Of a stretch of DNA of 64,000 bases, positions 44,154 to 52,891 are shown piece after piece (position 1 is the stretch's first letter; every line of letters begins with the position of its first letter). This stretch comes from Lysobacterales bacterium (lineage in GTDB: Bacteria > Pseudomonadota > Gammaproteobacteria > Xanthomonadales > UBA2363): positions 62,001 to 126,000 of the forward strand of contig JAHCAT010000001.1 of NCBI GenBank assembly GCA_019634735.1. Reading direction: 5' to 3'. Both the position numbers and the translations under genes were made by a program. Below the pieces are notes generated by a model that was not told the DNA's origin, did no database searches, and worked only from the letters and a program-made list of their open reading frames with translations.

Positions 44154-46169
44154 GTGAGGCTGCGCGGCAAGCTGCTGCTGCTGTCGCTCGGCCTGCTGGT
44201 GCTGCCCTGGGCCGGCTGGCAGTACCTGCGCCTGGTCGGCGAGGTCCTGCGCGAGGGCGAGGAGCGCGCCCTCCTGGCCTCGGCCGAGGCACTGGCGCGG
44301 GCGCGGGCGCGCCAGCCGGCCCTGCTGCCGTCGGCCGGACCCGCATTGCCGGTGCAGCCGCTGCGGTCGCGGCCGCGACTGGATGGCGACGAGCGGCCCT
44401 GGAGCGACGGCCTGGCCGGGGAACGCGGCTTCGGCAGCGCCCGCGCCGGCGGCGACGCCGTGCGCGTGCTGCTCGGCAGCCACGCCGAGCGCCTGTACCT
44501 GCGCATCGACGTCGCCGACGACACGCCGCAGCGCGGCGACGCCCACTGGTCGATCGCCGACCGCTTCGACCACCTGTGGCTGGCGTTGCACGGCCGCCAG
44601 GGCCTGGTCGAGCTGCGCCTGGCCAATGCCCAGGCCGGGCCGCTGCAGGCGGCGCCGGCCGGCGGCGGCCAGTCGCCGCTGCAGCTCGAGGGCCGCTGGC
44701 ACGAACGCGCCGGCGGCTACCGGGTGGAACTGGCCCTCCCCCAGGGCTACGGCCTGCGCGCGCTGGCCATCCGCATGCACGATGCCGACGAAGCCGGGCC
44801 GCCACGGGTCGCCGACAGCAGCGACGGCAACGACGGGCGGCCCTGGCCGGTGGTCGAGCCTTCCGGTGCGCTGGCCTCGACGCTGGCGCAGCTGGTGCCG
44901 CCCGGCAGCCGCGTGCGCGTCCACGATCCGGCCGGCTGGCCGCTGGCCCAGGCCGGCGAGCCCGGCGCCCTGCGCATCGATGGCGCGGTGCCGCTGTGGC
45001 GGCGCTGGCTGTACCAGCGCCTGCTGTTCGACGCCTCTCACCCGCTGCCGCCGGGTCATGCCGTGCTCGGACGCGCCGACGACGCGCTGCAGGCGCAGGT
45101 GGCGCAAGGCGCGGTGGCGACCGCCTGGTGGCGCGACGGCGACAGCCAGCGTCCGGTGCTGGCGGCCGCGGTGCCGGTGCGGATCAACGACGTGGTGCGC
45201 GCCAGCCTGCGCCTGGAGCGCGAAAGCGACGCCCTGCTGCGCCTGACCGACCGCGCCTTCTCGGGCGTGTTCGCGGTCACCGCGCTGGCGGTGCTGGTCG
45301 TAGTGGCGGCCCTGCTGCTGTTCGCGGCGCGCCTGGGCGGCCGCATCCGTGCCCTGCGCGACGGCGTCGAGGGCGCGCTCGGCGAGGACGGCCGCATCGC
45401 CGTGCTGCCGGCGGCGCGCGCCGGCGACGAGATCGGCGACCTGTCGCGCAGCTTCGCGCGCCTGCTCGCGCAACTGCGCGACTACACCGGCTACCTGCGC
45501 GGCCTGGCCGGCACCCTCAGCCACGAGCTGTCGACGCCGATCGCCATCGTCCGCGGCTCGCTGGAGAACCTCGAGGCCGATCCCGGCGGCGCCCAGGCGC
45601 GCATCTACCTGGAGCGCGCCCGCACCGGCGTCGAGCGCCTGGCCGGTCTGGTCCGCGCCCTGGGCGAGGCGACCCGCATCGAGCAGACGGTGGCAGGTGC
45701 CGACATCGAGAACTTCGACCTGCGCGCCCTGGTCGCCGACTGCGCCGAGGGCTACCGGCCGCTGCTGGCGCCGCGCCGGCTGGAGGTCGCGCTGCCGGCC
45801 GCGCCGCTTCCGTTCACCGGCGCCCCGGACCTGATCGCCCAGGCGCTGGACAAGCTGGTCGACAACGCCCGCGGCTTCTGTCCGCCCGACGGCTGGATCC
45901 GCATCGCCCTGGACGCCGGCGCGCGCGGCGCCGTCATCCGCGTCGCCAACAGCGGCCCGCGCCTGCCCGCGGCGATGCGCGAGCGCCTGTTCGATTCCCT
46001 GGTGTCGGTGCGCGAGCACCGCGCCGGCGGTGTGCACCTGGGCCTGGGCCTGCACATCGTCCGCCTGGTCGCCGGCCTGCACCATGGCCAGGCCGGCGCC
46101 CGCGACCTGGACGACGGCAGCGGCGTCGAGTTCGAGCTGCGCCTGGCGACGCCCGCGGCGCGCACCTGA
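44154..46169 (+). CDS. pdsS: histidine kinase of the dedicated sortase system
   Basis: 671 residues, starting at the GTG at 44154. There are two membrane helices: near the N-terminus (LLLLSLGLLVLPWAGWQYL) and near residue 375 (VFAVTALAVLVVVAALLLFAA). The large periplasmic domain between them contains a carbohydrate-binding-like block (RLYLRIDVADDTPQRGDAHW). A HAMP segment leads into the HisKA site with H457 in LSHELSTPIAIVRGSLENL, then the HATPase motifs DKLVDNARGFCPPDGWIRI and GLGLHIVRLVAGLHHG. The long periplasmic sensor is typical of the sortase-associated kinase. It lies 16 bp after pdsR. Confidence 0.92.
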   Translation: MRLRGKLLLLSLGLLVLPWAGWQYLRLVGEVLREGEERALLASAEALARARARQPALLPSAGPALPVQPLRSRPRLDGDERPWSDGLAGERGFGSARAGGDAVRVLLGSHAERLYLRIDVADDTPQRGDAHWSIADRFDHLWLALHGRQGLVELRLANAQAGPLQAAPAGGGQSPLQLEGRWHERAGGYRVELALPQGYGLRALAIRMHDADEAGPPRVADSSDGNDGRPWPVVEPSGALASTLAQLVPPGSRVRVHDPAGWPLAQAGEPGALRIDGAVPLWRRWLYQRLLFDASHPLPPGHAVLGRADDALQAQVAQGAVATAWWRDGDSQRPVLAAAVPVRINDVVRASLRLERESDALLRLTDRAFSGVFAVTALAVLVVVAALLLFAARLGGRIRALRDGVEGALGEDGRIAVLPAARAGDEIGDLSRSFARLLAQLRDYTGYLRGLAGTLSHELSTPIAIVRGSLENLEADPGGAQARIYLERARTGVERLAGLVRALGEATRIEQTVAGADIENFDLRALVADCAEGYRPLLAPRRLEVALPAAPLPFTGAPDLIAQALDKLVDNARGFCPPDGWIRIALDAGARGAVIRVANSGPRLPAAMRERLFDSLVSVREHRAGGVHLGLGLHIVRLVAGLHHGQAGARDLDDGSGVEFELRLATPAART

Positions 46170-46212
46170 GCGCGAGGGTCGGTCCGTTCGCGCAGCCGCG
46201 CCCGGCAGCGGC

Positions 46213-46218
46213 GATAAT
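46213..46218 (+). promoter_or_regulatory. -10-like GATAAT upstream of trpE
   Basis: GATAAT, 28 nt before the ATG. No leader peptide with tandem Trp codons or attenuator hairpins was seen between the kinase stop and trpE. Confidence 0.35.
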
Positions 46219-46246
46219 CCCCGGCCGTCCCGCCGTCGCCGCCGAC

Positions 46247-47722
46247 ATGCTCAGCCGTTCCGAATTCGACGCCCTCGCCGGCCAGGGCCACACCCGCATC
46301 CCGCTGGTGCGCGAGGTCCACGCCGACCTCGACACGCCGCTGTCGGTGTACCTGAAGCTGGCCGACGGGCCCTACGCCTACCTGTTCGAGTCGGTCGAGG
46401 GCGGCGAGACCTGGGGTCGGCATTCGATCATCGGCCTGCCGGCACGGCGCACCTGGACCGTGCACGGCCATACCTGGCGTGCCCAGGTGCTGGGCGAGAC
46501 CGTCGAGGAACGCGAGGTCGACGATCCGCTGGCCGAGGTCGCGCGCCTGCAGGCCGCGTACTCGGTGCCGGTGCTGGACGGCCTGCCCGCCTTCACCGGC
46601 GGCCTGGTCGGCTACTTCGGCTTCGAGACCATCCGCTACATCGAGCCCGGCCTTGCCCGCCGCGACAAGCCCGACGCCCTGGGCAGCCCGGACATCCTGC
46701 TGATGGAGTCCGACGCCCTCGCGGTGTTCGACAGTCTGCGCGGCACCCTGGCGCTGATCGTCCACGCCGACCCGCGCGAGGCCGGCGCCTACGTCCAGGC
46801 GCAGCGCCGCCTGGACAGCCTGGTGCACCGGCTGCGCGGAGGTGCGCCCGGCTACCCCGAGGTGCTCGACCCCTCGGCGATCGACGAGAGCCATTTCGTG
46901 TCCGGCTTCAGCCGCGAGGCCTTCGAGGCGGCGGTGCGCACCTGCCAGGAGTACATCCTGGCCGGCGACATCTTCCAGGTGGTGCTGAGCCAGCGCCTGA
47001 GCGTGCCGTTCCGGGCGCGGCCGCTGGACGTGTACCGGGCGCTGCGGGCGATGAACCCTTCGCCCTACATGTACTTCATGGACCTCGACGGCAGCCACGT
47101 GGTCGGCTCCTCGCCGGAGATCCTGGTGCGCCTGGCCGGCGGCACCGTCACCGTGCGGCCTATCGCCGGCACCCGGCCGCGCGGCGCCACCGCCGAGGCG
47201 GATGCGGCGCTGGCGAGCGAGCTGCTGGCCGACCCCAAGGAGCTGGCCGAGCACGTGATGCTGATGGACCTCGGCCGCAACGACGTCGGCCGGGTCGCGC
47301 AGCCGGGCAGCGTGACCGTGCCCGAGCGCATGGTCATCGAGCGCTACAGCCACGTCATGCACATCGTCAGCCAGGTCGAGGGCCGCCTGCGCGAGGGCCT
47401 GGACGCCCTCGACGTGCTGCGCGCCACCTTCCCGGCCGGCACCGTTTCCGGCGCGCCCAAGGTGCGTGCCCTGGAGATCATCGAGGAACTGGAACCGGTG
47501 CGCCGCAACGTCTACGCCGGCGCGGTCGGCTGGCTGGGCTGGCACGGCGACGCCGACCTCGCCATCGCCATCCGCACCGCGGTCATCCAGGACGGCCAGC
47601 TGCACGTCCAGGCCGGCGCCGGCATCGTCGCCGACTCCGACCCCGCCCGCGAATGGGAGGAGACCATGAACAAGGGCCGCGCCCTGTTCCGCGCCGTGGC
47701 GCAGGCGGTGGCGGGGTTGTAG
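46247..47722 (+). CDS. trpE: anthranilate synthase component I
   Basis: 491 residues. It converts chorismate and ammonia to anthranilate, the first step of tryptophan synthesis. The regulatory Trp-binding element appears as AYLFESVEGGETWGRHSIIG. The chorismate-binding domain shows AGDIFQVVLSQRLSVPFRA, then NPSPYMYFMDLDGSHVVGSS, PIAGTRPRGATAEADAALAS, ELAEHVMLMDLGRNDVGRVA and AGTVSGAPKVRALEIIEELE. The partner trpG is not in the window. A sole gene between pdsS and a secreted protein. Confidence 0.96.
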   Translation: MLSRSEFDALAGQGHTRIPLVREVHADLDTPLSVYLKLADGPYAYLFESVEGGETWGRHSIIGLPARRTWTVHGHTWRAQVLGETVEEREVDDPLAEVARLQAAYSVPVLDGLPAFTGGLVGYFGFETIRYIEPGLARRDKPDALGSPDILLMESDALAVFDSLRGTLALIVHADPREAGAYVQAQRRLDSLVHRLRGGAPGYPEVLDPSAIDESHFVSGFSREAFEAAVRTCQEYILAGDIFQVVLSQRLSVPFRARPLDVYRALRAMNPSPYMYFMDLDGSHVVGSSPEILVRLAGGTVTVRPIAGTRPRGATAEADAALASELLADPKELAEHVMLMDLGRNDVGRVAQPGSVTVPERMVIERYSHVMHIVSQVEGRLREGLDALDVLRATFPAGTVSGAPKVRALEIIEELEPVRRNVYAGAVGWLGWHGDADLAIAIRTAVIQDGQLHVQAGAGIVADSDPAREWEETMNKGRALFRAVAQAVAGL

Positions 47723-47836
47723 AGCCATGCGGGCGGCCGTGGCGCCCGGGCGCTTGCGGGACGAGTGGTGGCCAGCGCATGATCCGCGCCAGGGACGGCG
47801 CCGCCGGCCCGAGTCACCCTGGGGAGGGGTCCGAAG

Positions 47837-49435
47837 ATGCGTCTGCTGCCTGTGCGCCTGGGCCGTCGCCCGGGGCTGCGTGCCTTGTCGTTCCTGGTCG
47901 CGCTGCTGCCGGTCGCCGCACCGGCGATCGATGTGGTCGGCACCGGAAGCGGACCGGTTCCGGACAACAACCCGGCGGGATTGACCGTGAGCTTTGCCCT
48001 GGCCGGAATGACTTCGCCGGTGACCTCGGTGGAGCTGGACCTCGACATCACCCACAGCTTCACGGGCGACCTCTCGGCGGTTCTGCGCTCGCCCGGCGGT
48101 CAGGCACGACTGGTCGTGTTCAGCCGGATCGGGTTGCAGCCCGGCGCGAATTTCGGCGCCCCTGCAAACCTGGGTGGTTCCTATCGCTTCGCCGACGATG
48201 CACCGGGCGACCTGCGCGCGGTGGCTGCGCCGCTGGCGACCGCTGCGGTGGTTCCGCCCGGACGCTACCGGACCAGCACCGGCGCAGCGGCGGGGACCCA
48301 GCGCGGCGGTTGCAGCACCTGGCTGGCAGGCGCCTTCGCGGGGCTGACCCCAGCGCAGGCCAATGGCACCTGGACCCTGACCGTCTCGGACCTGGCCGGT
48401 GGCGATACCGGTACGCTCAATGCGGCCGTGCTGAGCGTGCGCGGCAGCCAGGACGATCTGTTCGACGACGATTTCGATGCGCCGGTGCGCGGCACCTGCC
48501 AGGCGGCGCGCATGGATTACACCGGCAGCGGCCGCACCAGCTACGTGCTGGTGCGCAATACCGGCGGCGGCCCCACCGGCGACATGACCTGGTTCATCAA
48601 GAACAACGACGGCACGACCGGCGGCACCGTCGAGCAGTTCGTGCATGGTCGGGCCGGCGACTTCTTCGTCGACGGCGATTTCGATGGCGACGGACTGACC
48701 GACGCGGTGGTGTGGCGGCCGGGGCCGACCGGCCAGTTCCTGGTGCGGCGCTCCAGTCGCCCGCTCGATGCCGTCTTGGTGCTGCCCTGGGGCCAGTCCG
48801 GCGACGATCCGGCGCAGATCGGCGACTTCGACGGCGACCGCATCGACGACGCCACCGTCTACCGCGCCGGGGCGCAGCCGGGCGATGTCTCGCGGACGCT
48901 TATCCGACCCAGTGGCGGCGGGCCGGATCGCGACTTCATCACCGGCCAGAATGGCCACTTCGCCTCGATCGGCGGCGACTACACGGGCGACGGCCGCGCC
49001 GACATCGCCATCCAGTCCAATGCCGGGGGTGGACAGGGTGCGTTCAACATCTTCAACGGCGTCAGCGGCGCGCTGGTGACCACCTTCCTGCTCGGTACGC
49101 CGACCGACGTGATCGTGCTGGGCAACCACGTCGGTTCGCCGCGGGCCGATACGACCGTGGCGCGTGGCGTCGGTGGACAGGTCCAGTGGACGACCCGCAA
49201 TGGCGAGACCGGCGCAGTCGAACCGGCGCTGCTGCTCGGACCGTCGGCGACCTCCTTCCCGGTCACCGGGGACTACGATGGCGACGGTCTCGACGACTAT
49301 GCCTACTGGGGACCGAGCGTGACGCCAGGGCAATCGCAGTTCGTGGTGCGCCGCAGTTCGGCACCGGCCCCCCTGCTGGAAGTGCCGCATGGAACGAACG
49401 GCGACTACCCGGTGGCGAACAACCGCGTGCATTGA
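47837..49435 (+). CDS. secreted protein with P-domain and FG-GAP-like repeats
   Basis: 532 residues with GGAGG upstream of the ATG and a signal peptide (ALSFLVALLPVAAPA). Residues ~35-205 form a proprotein-convertase P-domain (SVELDLDITHSFTGDLSAVL, GTWTLTVSDLAGGDTGTLNA). A short linker DDLFDDDFDAP, an internal relative of the IFxDGFE motif, comes next. It is followed by calcium-binding FG-GAP/VCBS-like repeats with DxDGDG loops: VDGDFDGDGLTD, IGDFDGDRIDD, IGGDYTGDGRADI and VTGDYDGDGLDD. There is no protease domain. Likely extracellular, with an adhesive or binding role (inference). Confidence 0.8.
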   Translation: MRLLPVRLGRRPGLRALSFLVALLPVAAPAIDVVGTGSGPVPDNNPAGLTVSFALAGMTSPVTSVELDLDITHSFTGDLSAVLRSPGGQARLVVFSRIGLQPGANFGAPANLGGSYRFADDAPGDLRAVAAPLATAAVVPPGRYRTSTGAAAGTQRGGCSTWLAGAFAGLTPAQANGTWTLTVSDLAGGDTGTLNAAVLSVRGSQDDLFDDDFDAPVRGTCQAARMDYTGSGRTSYVLVRNTGGGPTGDMTWFIKNNDGTTGGTVEQFVHGRAGDFFVDGDFDGDGLTDAVVWRPGPTGQFLVRRSSRPLDAVLVLPWGQSGDDPAQIGDFDGDRIDDATVYRAGAQPGDVSRTLIRPSGGGPDRDFITGQNGHFASIGGDYTGDGRADIAIQSNAGGGQGAFNIFNGVSGALVTTFLLGTPTDVIVLGNHVGSPRADTTVARGVGGQVQWTTRNGETGAVEPALLLGPSATSFPVTGDYDGDGLDDYAYWGPSVTPGQSQFVVRRSSAPAPLLEVPHGTNGDYPVANNRVH

Positions 49436-49681
49436 CGACCCGGCCACGCCCAGGCCGGGGCGCGCCGCGTCTGTCGTGGCCTGAGGCGAGCGGTTGGCGC
49501 GGGTGACCCGGATCGAGGCGTAGGGGCGGGCGTTCATGGGACGCCCGGTTCCCCGCGGGCCTGGTGTACCCGGTACGCGGATCCCCGGCCCCTCCGCCTG
49601 GAAACGTGCACGCATGCCTGACCGTGCGCACCGGCACCGGCACCGGCGGCGGACAGTCGTCGATGGCACCCGAGCCGATGG

Positions 49682-49891
49682 TCAGGCTTCCTGGCGATCG
49701 GGTGCCGGACTGAAGATCGCCTCGATCTGCTGGCCGAACACCGCGGCGATCCGGAAGGCCAGGGGCAGGCTGGGGTTGTAGCGGCCGGTCTCGATGGCGT
49801 TGACGCTCTGCCGCGAGATGCCCAGGCGTTCGGCGAGGTCGGCCTGGCTCCAGCCGCGTTCGGCGCGCAGCACCTTCAGGCGGTTGTTCAT
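49682..49891 (-). CDS. small XRE-family HTH regulator
   Basis: 69 residues, a single Cro/CI-type helix-turn-helix: MNNRLKVLRAERGWSQADLA, then ERLGISRQSVNAIETGRYNP. The tail LAFRIAAVFGQQIEAIFSPA is usual for this family. It overlaps the membrane-protein gene upstream by ATGA, so both are one operon. Such HTH/small membrane protein pairs are frequent; the regulator probably autoregulates from a palindrome upstream of the pair. Confidence 0.9.
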   Translation of the reverse strand: MNNRLKVLRAERGWSQADLAERLGISRQSVNAIETGRYNPSLPLAFRIAAVFGQQIEAIFSPAPDRQEA

Positions 49892-50307
49892 GCCGACCGC
49901 CCCGTGTCGCGGTCGGACAGCCAGGTCCAGCAGTTGCCCAGGCCCAGGCCGAGGAACCACAGCACCGCCAGGTAGAAGGCCGGCAGCCGGGGCACCAGGC
50001 CGAAAGTGTCCAGGAAGCCCCACAGGGTCGCCACCGACAGCGCGAAGCCGGAGGCGAACAGGGCCTGGCGGACCAGCAGCATGCGCAGGTACTCGTCGCT
50101 TTCCTCGACCAGCAGGCGGCCGATGATCCAGAAGATGCTGGCGACGCTCAGGCCGGGCAGCAGGGCCAGCAGCCAGGCCAGCGGGCCGGTGACGCCGCCG
50201 TCGCGGACGAAGGCCACGGCCAGGGCCAGGGTGACCAGGTAGGCCCCCATGGCGACGAACAGGCGGCGCGCGTAGCGGCGGGCGGCGGGGCTGGCGCAGC
50301 GGGTCAT
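49888..50307 (-). CDS. small membrane protein paired with the HTH regulator
   Basis: 139 residues from the ATG at 50307, with AAGGAAG just upstream. Four membrane helices: LFVAMGAYLVTLALAVAF, LAWLLALLPGLSVASIFW, QALFASGFALSVATLWGFL and FYLAVLWFLGLGLGNCW. A charged loop GRLLVEESDEYLRMLLV lies between the second and third. The layout matches a family of uncharacterised membrane proteins coupled to XRE regulators. The stop overlaps the regulator's start. Function unknown. Confidence 0.75.
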   Translation of the reverse strand: MTRCASPAARRYARRLFVAMGAYLVTLALAVAFVRDGGVTGPLAWLLALLPGLSVASIFWIIGRLLVEESDEYLRMLLVRQALFASGFALSVATLWGFLDTFGLVPRLPAFYLAVLWFLGLGLGNCWTWLSDRDTGRSA

Positions 50308-50700
50308 GGGGAGCTTCCTTGACTGAAAGTAAAGCGAGCTTTCCATCCTTCCGGGCCAATGTCAAGCGACATTTACATCGATCGCTGCCGCGCCTGCGCG
50401 CCGGGCCCTTCTGGGTCCCTCCCGCAGGCCTCCGGCAGACCGTCTGGGCGGCCAGCGCTGCGGTCGTTGGCTCTCCCAACACGATGCGCGCGCCCGACCC
50501 CTGCGCTCATGCGATTTCCAGGCTGGGGGCGGCCGGCAGGACATCGCGGCAGCGTGGGATGGAATCTTCCCGGGCAGCGGTTCGACAGGCACCGCAGCGG
50601 CGTCGCCCCGGGCGGAAAGGAGGGTCATGGCGAGGCGCCCGGGCAGGCGACTGCCCGGGCACGGCATCCGCTTCGTCGACGGCGCCCGCCCGCTGTCTGC
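50308..50700. other. gene-free divergent region with an operator-like palindrome
   Basis: The stretch between the HTH/membrane operon and iadA. It holds a perfect dyad, AATGTC (50358-50363), AAGC, GACATT (50368-50373), which contains a minus-strand TTGACA -35-like element and so is a candidate autoregulatory site for the HTH operon. A second dyad GAAAG...CTTTC (50326-50344) lies nearer the gene. No convincing coding frame is present. Confidence 0.45.
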
Positions 50701-50706
50701 TATAAG
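50701..50706 (+). promoter_or_regulatory. -10-like TATAAG 7 nt before iadA
   Basis: TATAAG, CCCGGCC, then the ATG at 50714. Leaderless geometry. Confidence 0.5.
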
Positions 50707-50713
50707 CCCGGCC

Positions 50714-51889
50714 ATGAGCCTGACCCTGATCCGCAATGCCGAGGTCTACGCCCCCGAGGCGCTGGGCCGCCGCGACCTGCTGCTGGGCGGCGGCAGGATC
50801 CTGTGGCTGGGCGAGGGCCTGGCGCCTCTGCCGCCGACGCTGCCGGTCGACCAGGTCGACCTGGCTGGCGCGGTCCTGATCCCCGGCCTGGTCGACGGCC
50901 ATGTCCATGTCACCGGTGGCGGCGGCGAGTCGGGTTTCGCCTCGCGGGTGCCGGCGCCGATGCTGTCGCGCTACACCAGCGCCGGGGTGACCTCGGTGAT
51001 CGGCCTGCTCGGCACCGACGACGTCGGCCGCGGCCTGCGCGAGTTGCTGGCGAATGTCCACGGCCTGCGCGAGCAGGGCCTGTCGGCCTGGGCGCTGGCC
51101 GGCGGCTACCATCTGCCGCCGGCGACCCTCAGTGGCGACCTGCGCGCCGACCTGGCCTTCGTCGAGGCCCTGGTCGGCGTCGGCGAGCTGGCGCTCAGCG
51201 ACCACCGTTCCAGCCAGCCGACCCTGGACGAGTTGCTGCGCATCGCATCCATCGCGCACGTCGCCGGCCTGATGACCGGCAAGGCCGGCATCGTCCACCT
51301 GCACCTGGGCGACGGGCCGCGCGGCCTGGATCTGGTGCGCCGGGCGCTGGATGGCAGCGAGCTGCCGCCGCGCGTCTTCCATCCCACCCACGTCAACCGC
51401 CGCCGTGCGCTGTTCGACGAAGCCATCGACCTGGCCCGGCGCGGCAGCAGCATCGACATCACGGCCTTCCCGGTCGAGGATGGCGAGGACGCCTGGTCGG
51501 CCGCCGATGCCCTGGTCCGCTACCTGGACAGCGGCGCGCCGGCCGATCGGGTGACCGTCAGTTCCGACGCCGGCGGTTGCCTGCCCTGCTTCGACGACAC
51601 CGGCCGGGTGACCGGCATGGGCGTCGGCGATGCCGGCGCCCTCCTTGCCACCGTGCACGAACTGGTCGGTCGCGGCCTGACATTGGCGCAGGTCCTGCCC
51701 GCGTTCACCAGCAATGTGGCGCGGCTGTGGTGCCTGCCTGGAAAGGGCGTGATCGCGGTCGGCGCCGACGCCGACCTGGTGGCGCTGGACGGCGACGGCC
51801 GGGCGGCCGAGGTGTGGTTGGGCGGCATCCGCCACGTCGCCGAGGGCCGCGCGCTGCGCCATGGTATGTTCGAGGCGCCCGCGCGCTGA
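50714..51889 (+). CDS. iadA: isoaspartyl dipeptidase (beta-aspartyl-peptidase)
   Basis: 391 residues of the amidohydrolase superfamily. LIPGLVDGHVHVTGGGGESG carries the HxH metal ligands; AGLMTGKAGIVHLHLGDGPR includes the likely carbamylated lysine and a further His; PPRVFHPTHVNR and VTVSSDAGG supply the remaining His and Asp. It hydrolyses beta-aspartyl dipeptides. Its place directly before cyanophycinase and cyanophycin synthetase indicates the physiological substrate is beta-Asp-Arg released from cyanophycin. A longer frame upstream of 50714 is not used. Confidence 0.93.
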   Translation: MSLTLIRNAEVYAPEALGRRDLLLGGGRILWLGEGLAPLPPTLPVDQVDLAGAVLIPGLVDGHVHVTGGGGESGFASRVPAPMLSRYTSAGVTSVIGLLGTDDVGRGLRELLANVHGLREQGLSAWALAGGYHLPPATLSGDLRADLAFVEALVGVGELALSDHRSSQPTLDELLRIASIAHVAGLMTGKAGIVHLHLGDGPRGLDLVRRALDGSELPPRVFHPTHVNRRRALFDEAIDLARRGSSIDITAFPVEDGEDAWSAADALVRYLDSGAPADRVTVSSDAGGCLPCFDDTGRVTGMGVGDAGALLATVHELVGRGLTLAQVLPAFTSNVARLWCLPGKGVIAVGADADLVALDGDGRAAEVWLGGIRHVAEGRALRHGMFEAPAR

Positions 51890-52040
51890 GCGGGCGGGCG
51901 GCCAGGTCCGGAGGGCATCCGGCAGGCGCCGCCGCGGGGGGTCGGGGGGAAGCGGGTCCGCGCGCAGATCGCGCCGCGGATCGTATGTGCGTAACGGCCG
52001 GAGCAGGATGCGCAGCGCCTGCGGCGACAGGAGTCTGGGC

Positions 52041-52880
52041 ATGCCGAGCAAGGTGGCGGACGGGGAACAGCGGGGCTGGATCGTTCCGATCGGCGGTGCC
52101 GAGGACAAGGAGACCGATCCGCGCATCCTGCGCCGCTTCGTCGAGCTGTGCGGCGGCGCCGACGCCGACATCGTCGTCATTCCCACCGCCAGCCGCCTGC
52201 TCGCCACCGGCGAGACCTATGCGCAGCTGTTTCCCGGGCTGGGCGCCGGGCAGGTCGAGGTGATGGACTTCGACACCCGCCGCGACTGCCACGAGCCCGG
52301 ACGGCTGGCCCGCCTGGAACGGGCCACCGGCGTGTTCTTCACCGGCGGCAACCAGTTGCGCCTGTCGACCCTGATCGGCGGCACGCCCGTCGCCAAACTT
52401 ATCCGGCTGCGCAGCGCCGCCGGCATCACGGTCGGCGGCACCAGCGCCGGGGCCGGCATCCTCAGCGAGCACATGATCGCCTTCGGCGACGAGGGCAGCT
52501 CGCCGCGCGCCAGCTCGGTGCGCCTGGCGCCGGGCCTGGGTCTGACCAACCGCTTCATCATCGACCAGCACTTCCGGCAGCGCGACCGCCTGGGCCGGCT
52601 GGTGGCGGCCCTGGCCTACAACCCGTTCGCGGTCGGCATCGGCCTGGACGAGGACACCGCCGCCTTCATCGGCCCGGACAACACGCTCGAGGTCGAGGGC
52701 AGCGGCACGGTCACCGTGGTCGACGCCAGCGAGCTCAGTTTCTCGTCGATGGACCGCGCCGGGGAAAACGACCCGGTCTGCCTGCTCGGCCTGCGCGTCC
52801 ACATCCTGGTCGCCGGCGCCACCTTCAACCTGCACACCCGCTGTGCCAGCGCCGGTCGCCTGGCCACCCGCAAGACCTAG
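52041..52880 (+). CDS. cphB: cyanophycinase
   Basis: 279 residues, a serine exopeptidase of the S51 type that cuts cyanophycin into beta-Asp-Arg dipeptides. GWIVPIGGAEDKETDPRIL is the family lead, VFFTGGNQLRLSTLIGGTP follows, and the nucleophile is S135 in VGGTSAGAGILSEHMI. The later motifs FIIDQHFRQRDRLGRLVAAL and AVGIGLDEDTAAFIGPD match the family. The ATG at 52041 has ACAGGAG 7 nt upstream. It is 11 bp before cphA, so degradation and synthesis genes are co-transcribed. Confidence 0.95.
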   Translation: MPSKVADGEQRGWIVPIGGAEDKETDPRILRRFVELCGGADADIVVIPTASRLLATGETYAQLFPGLGAGQVEVMDFDTRRDCHEPGRLARLERATGVFFTGGNQLRLSTLIGGTPVAKLIRLRSAAGITVGGTSAGAGILSEHMIAFGDEGSSPRASSVRLAPGLGLTNRFIIDQHFRQRDRLGRLVAALAYNPFAVGIGLDEDTAAFIGPDNTLEVEGSGTVTVVDASELSFSSMDRAGENDPVCLLGLRVHILVAGATFNLHTRCASAGRLATRKT

Positions 52881-52891
52881 GAACCCCGCCC

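Noticed and set aside
46170-46246. A trp leader peptide or attenuator before trpE
   Set aside because: The 77-bp gap contains no short ORF with tandem Trp codons and no alternative hairpins.
45752-49669. A 1305-codon open frame on the minus strand across pdsS, trpE and the P-domain gene
   Set aside because: It is antisense to three well-supported genes, has low-complexity His/Arg/Gln/Gly composition and results from high-GC third positions.
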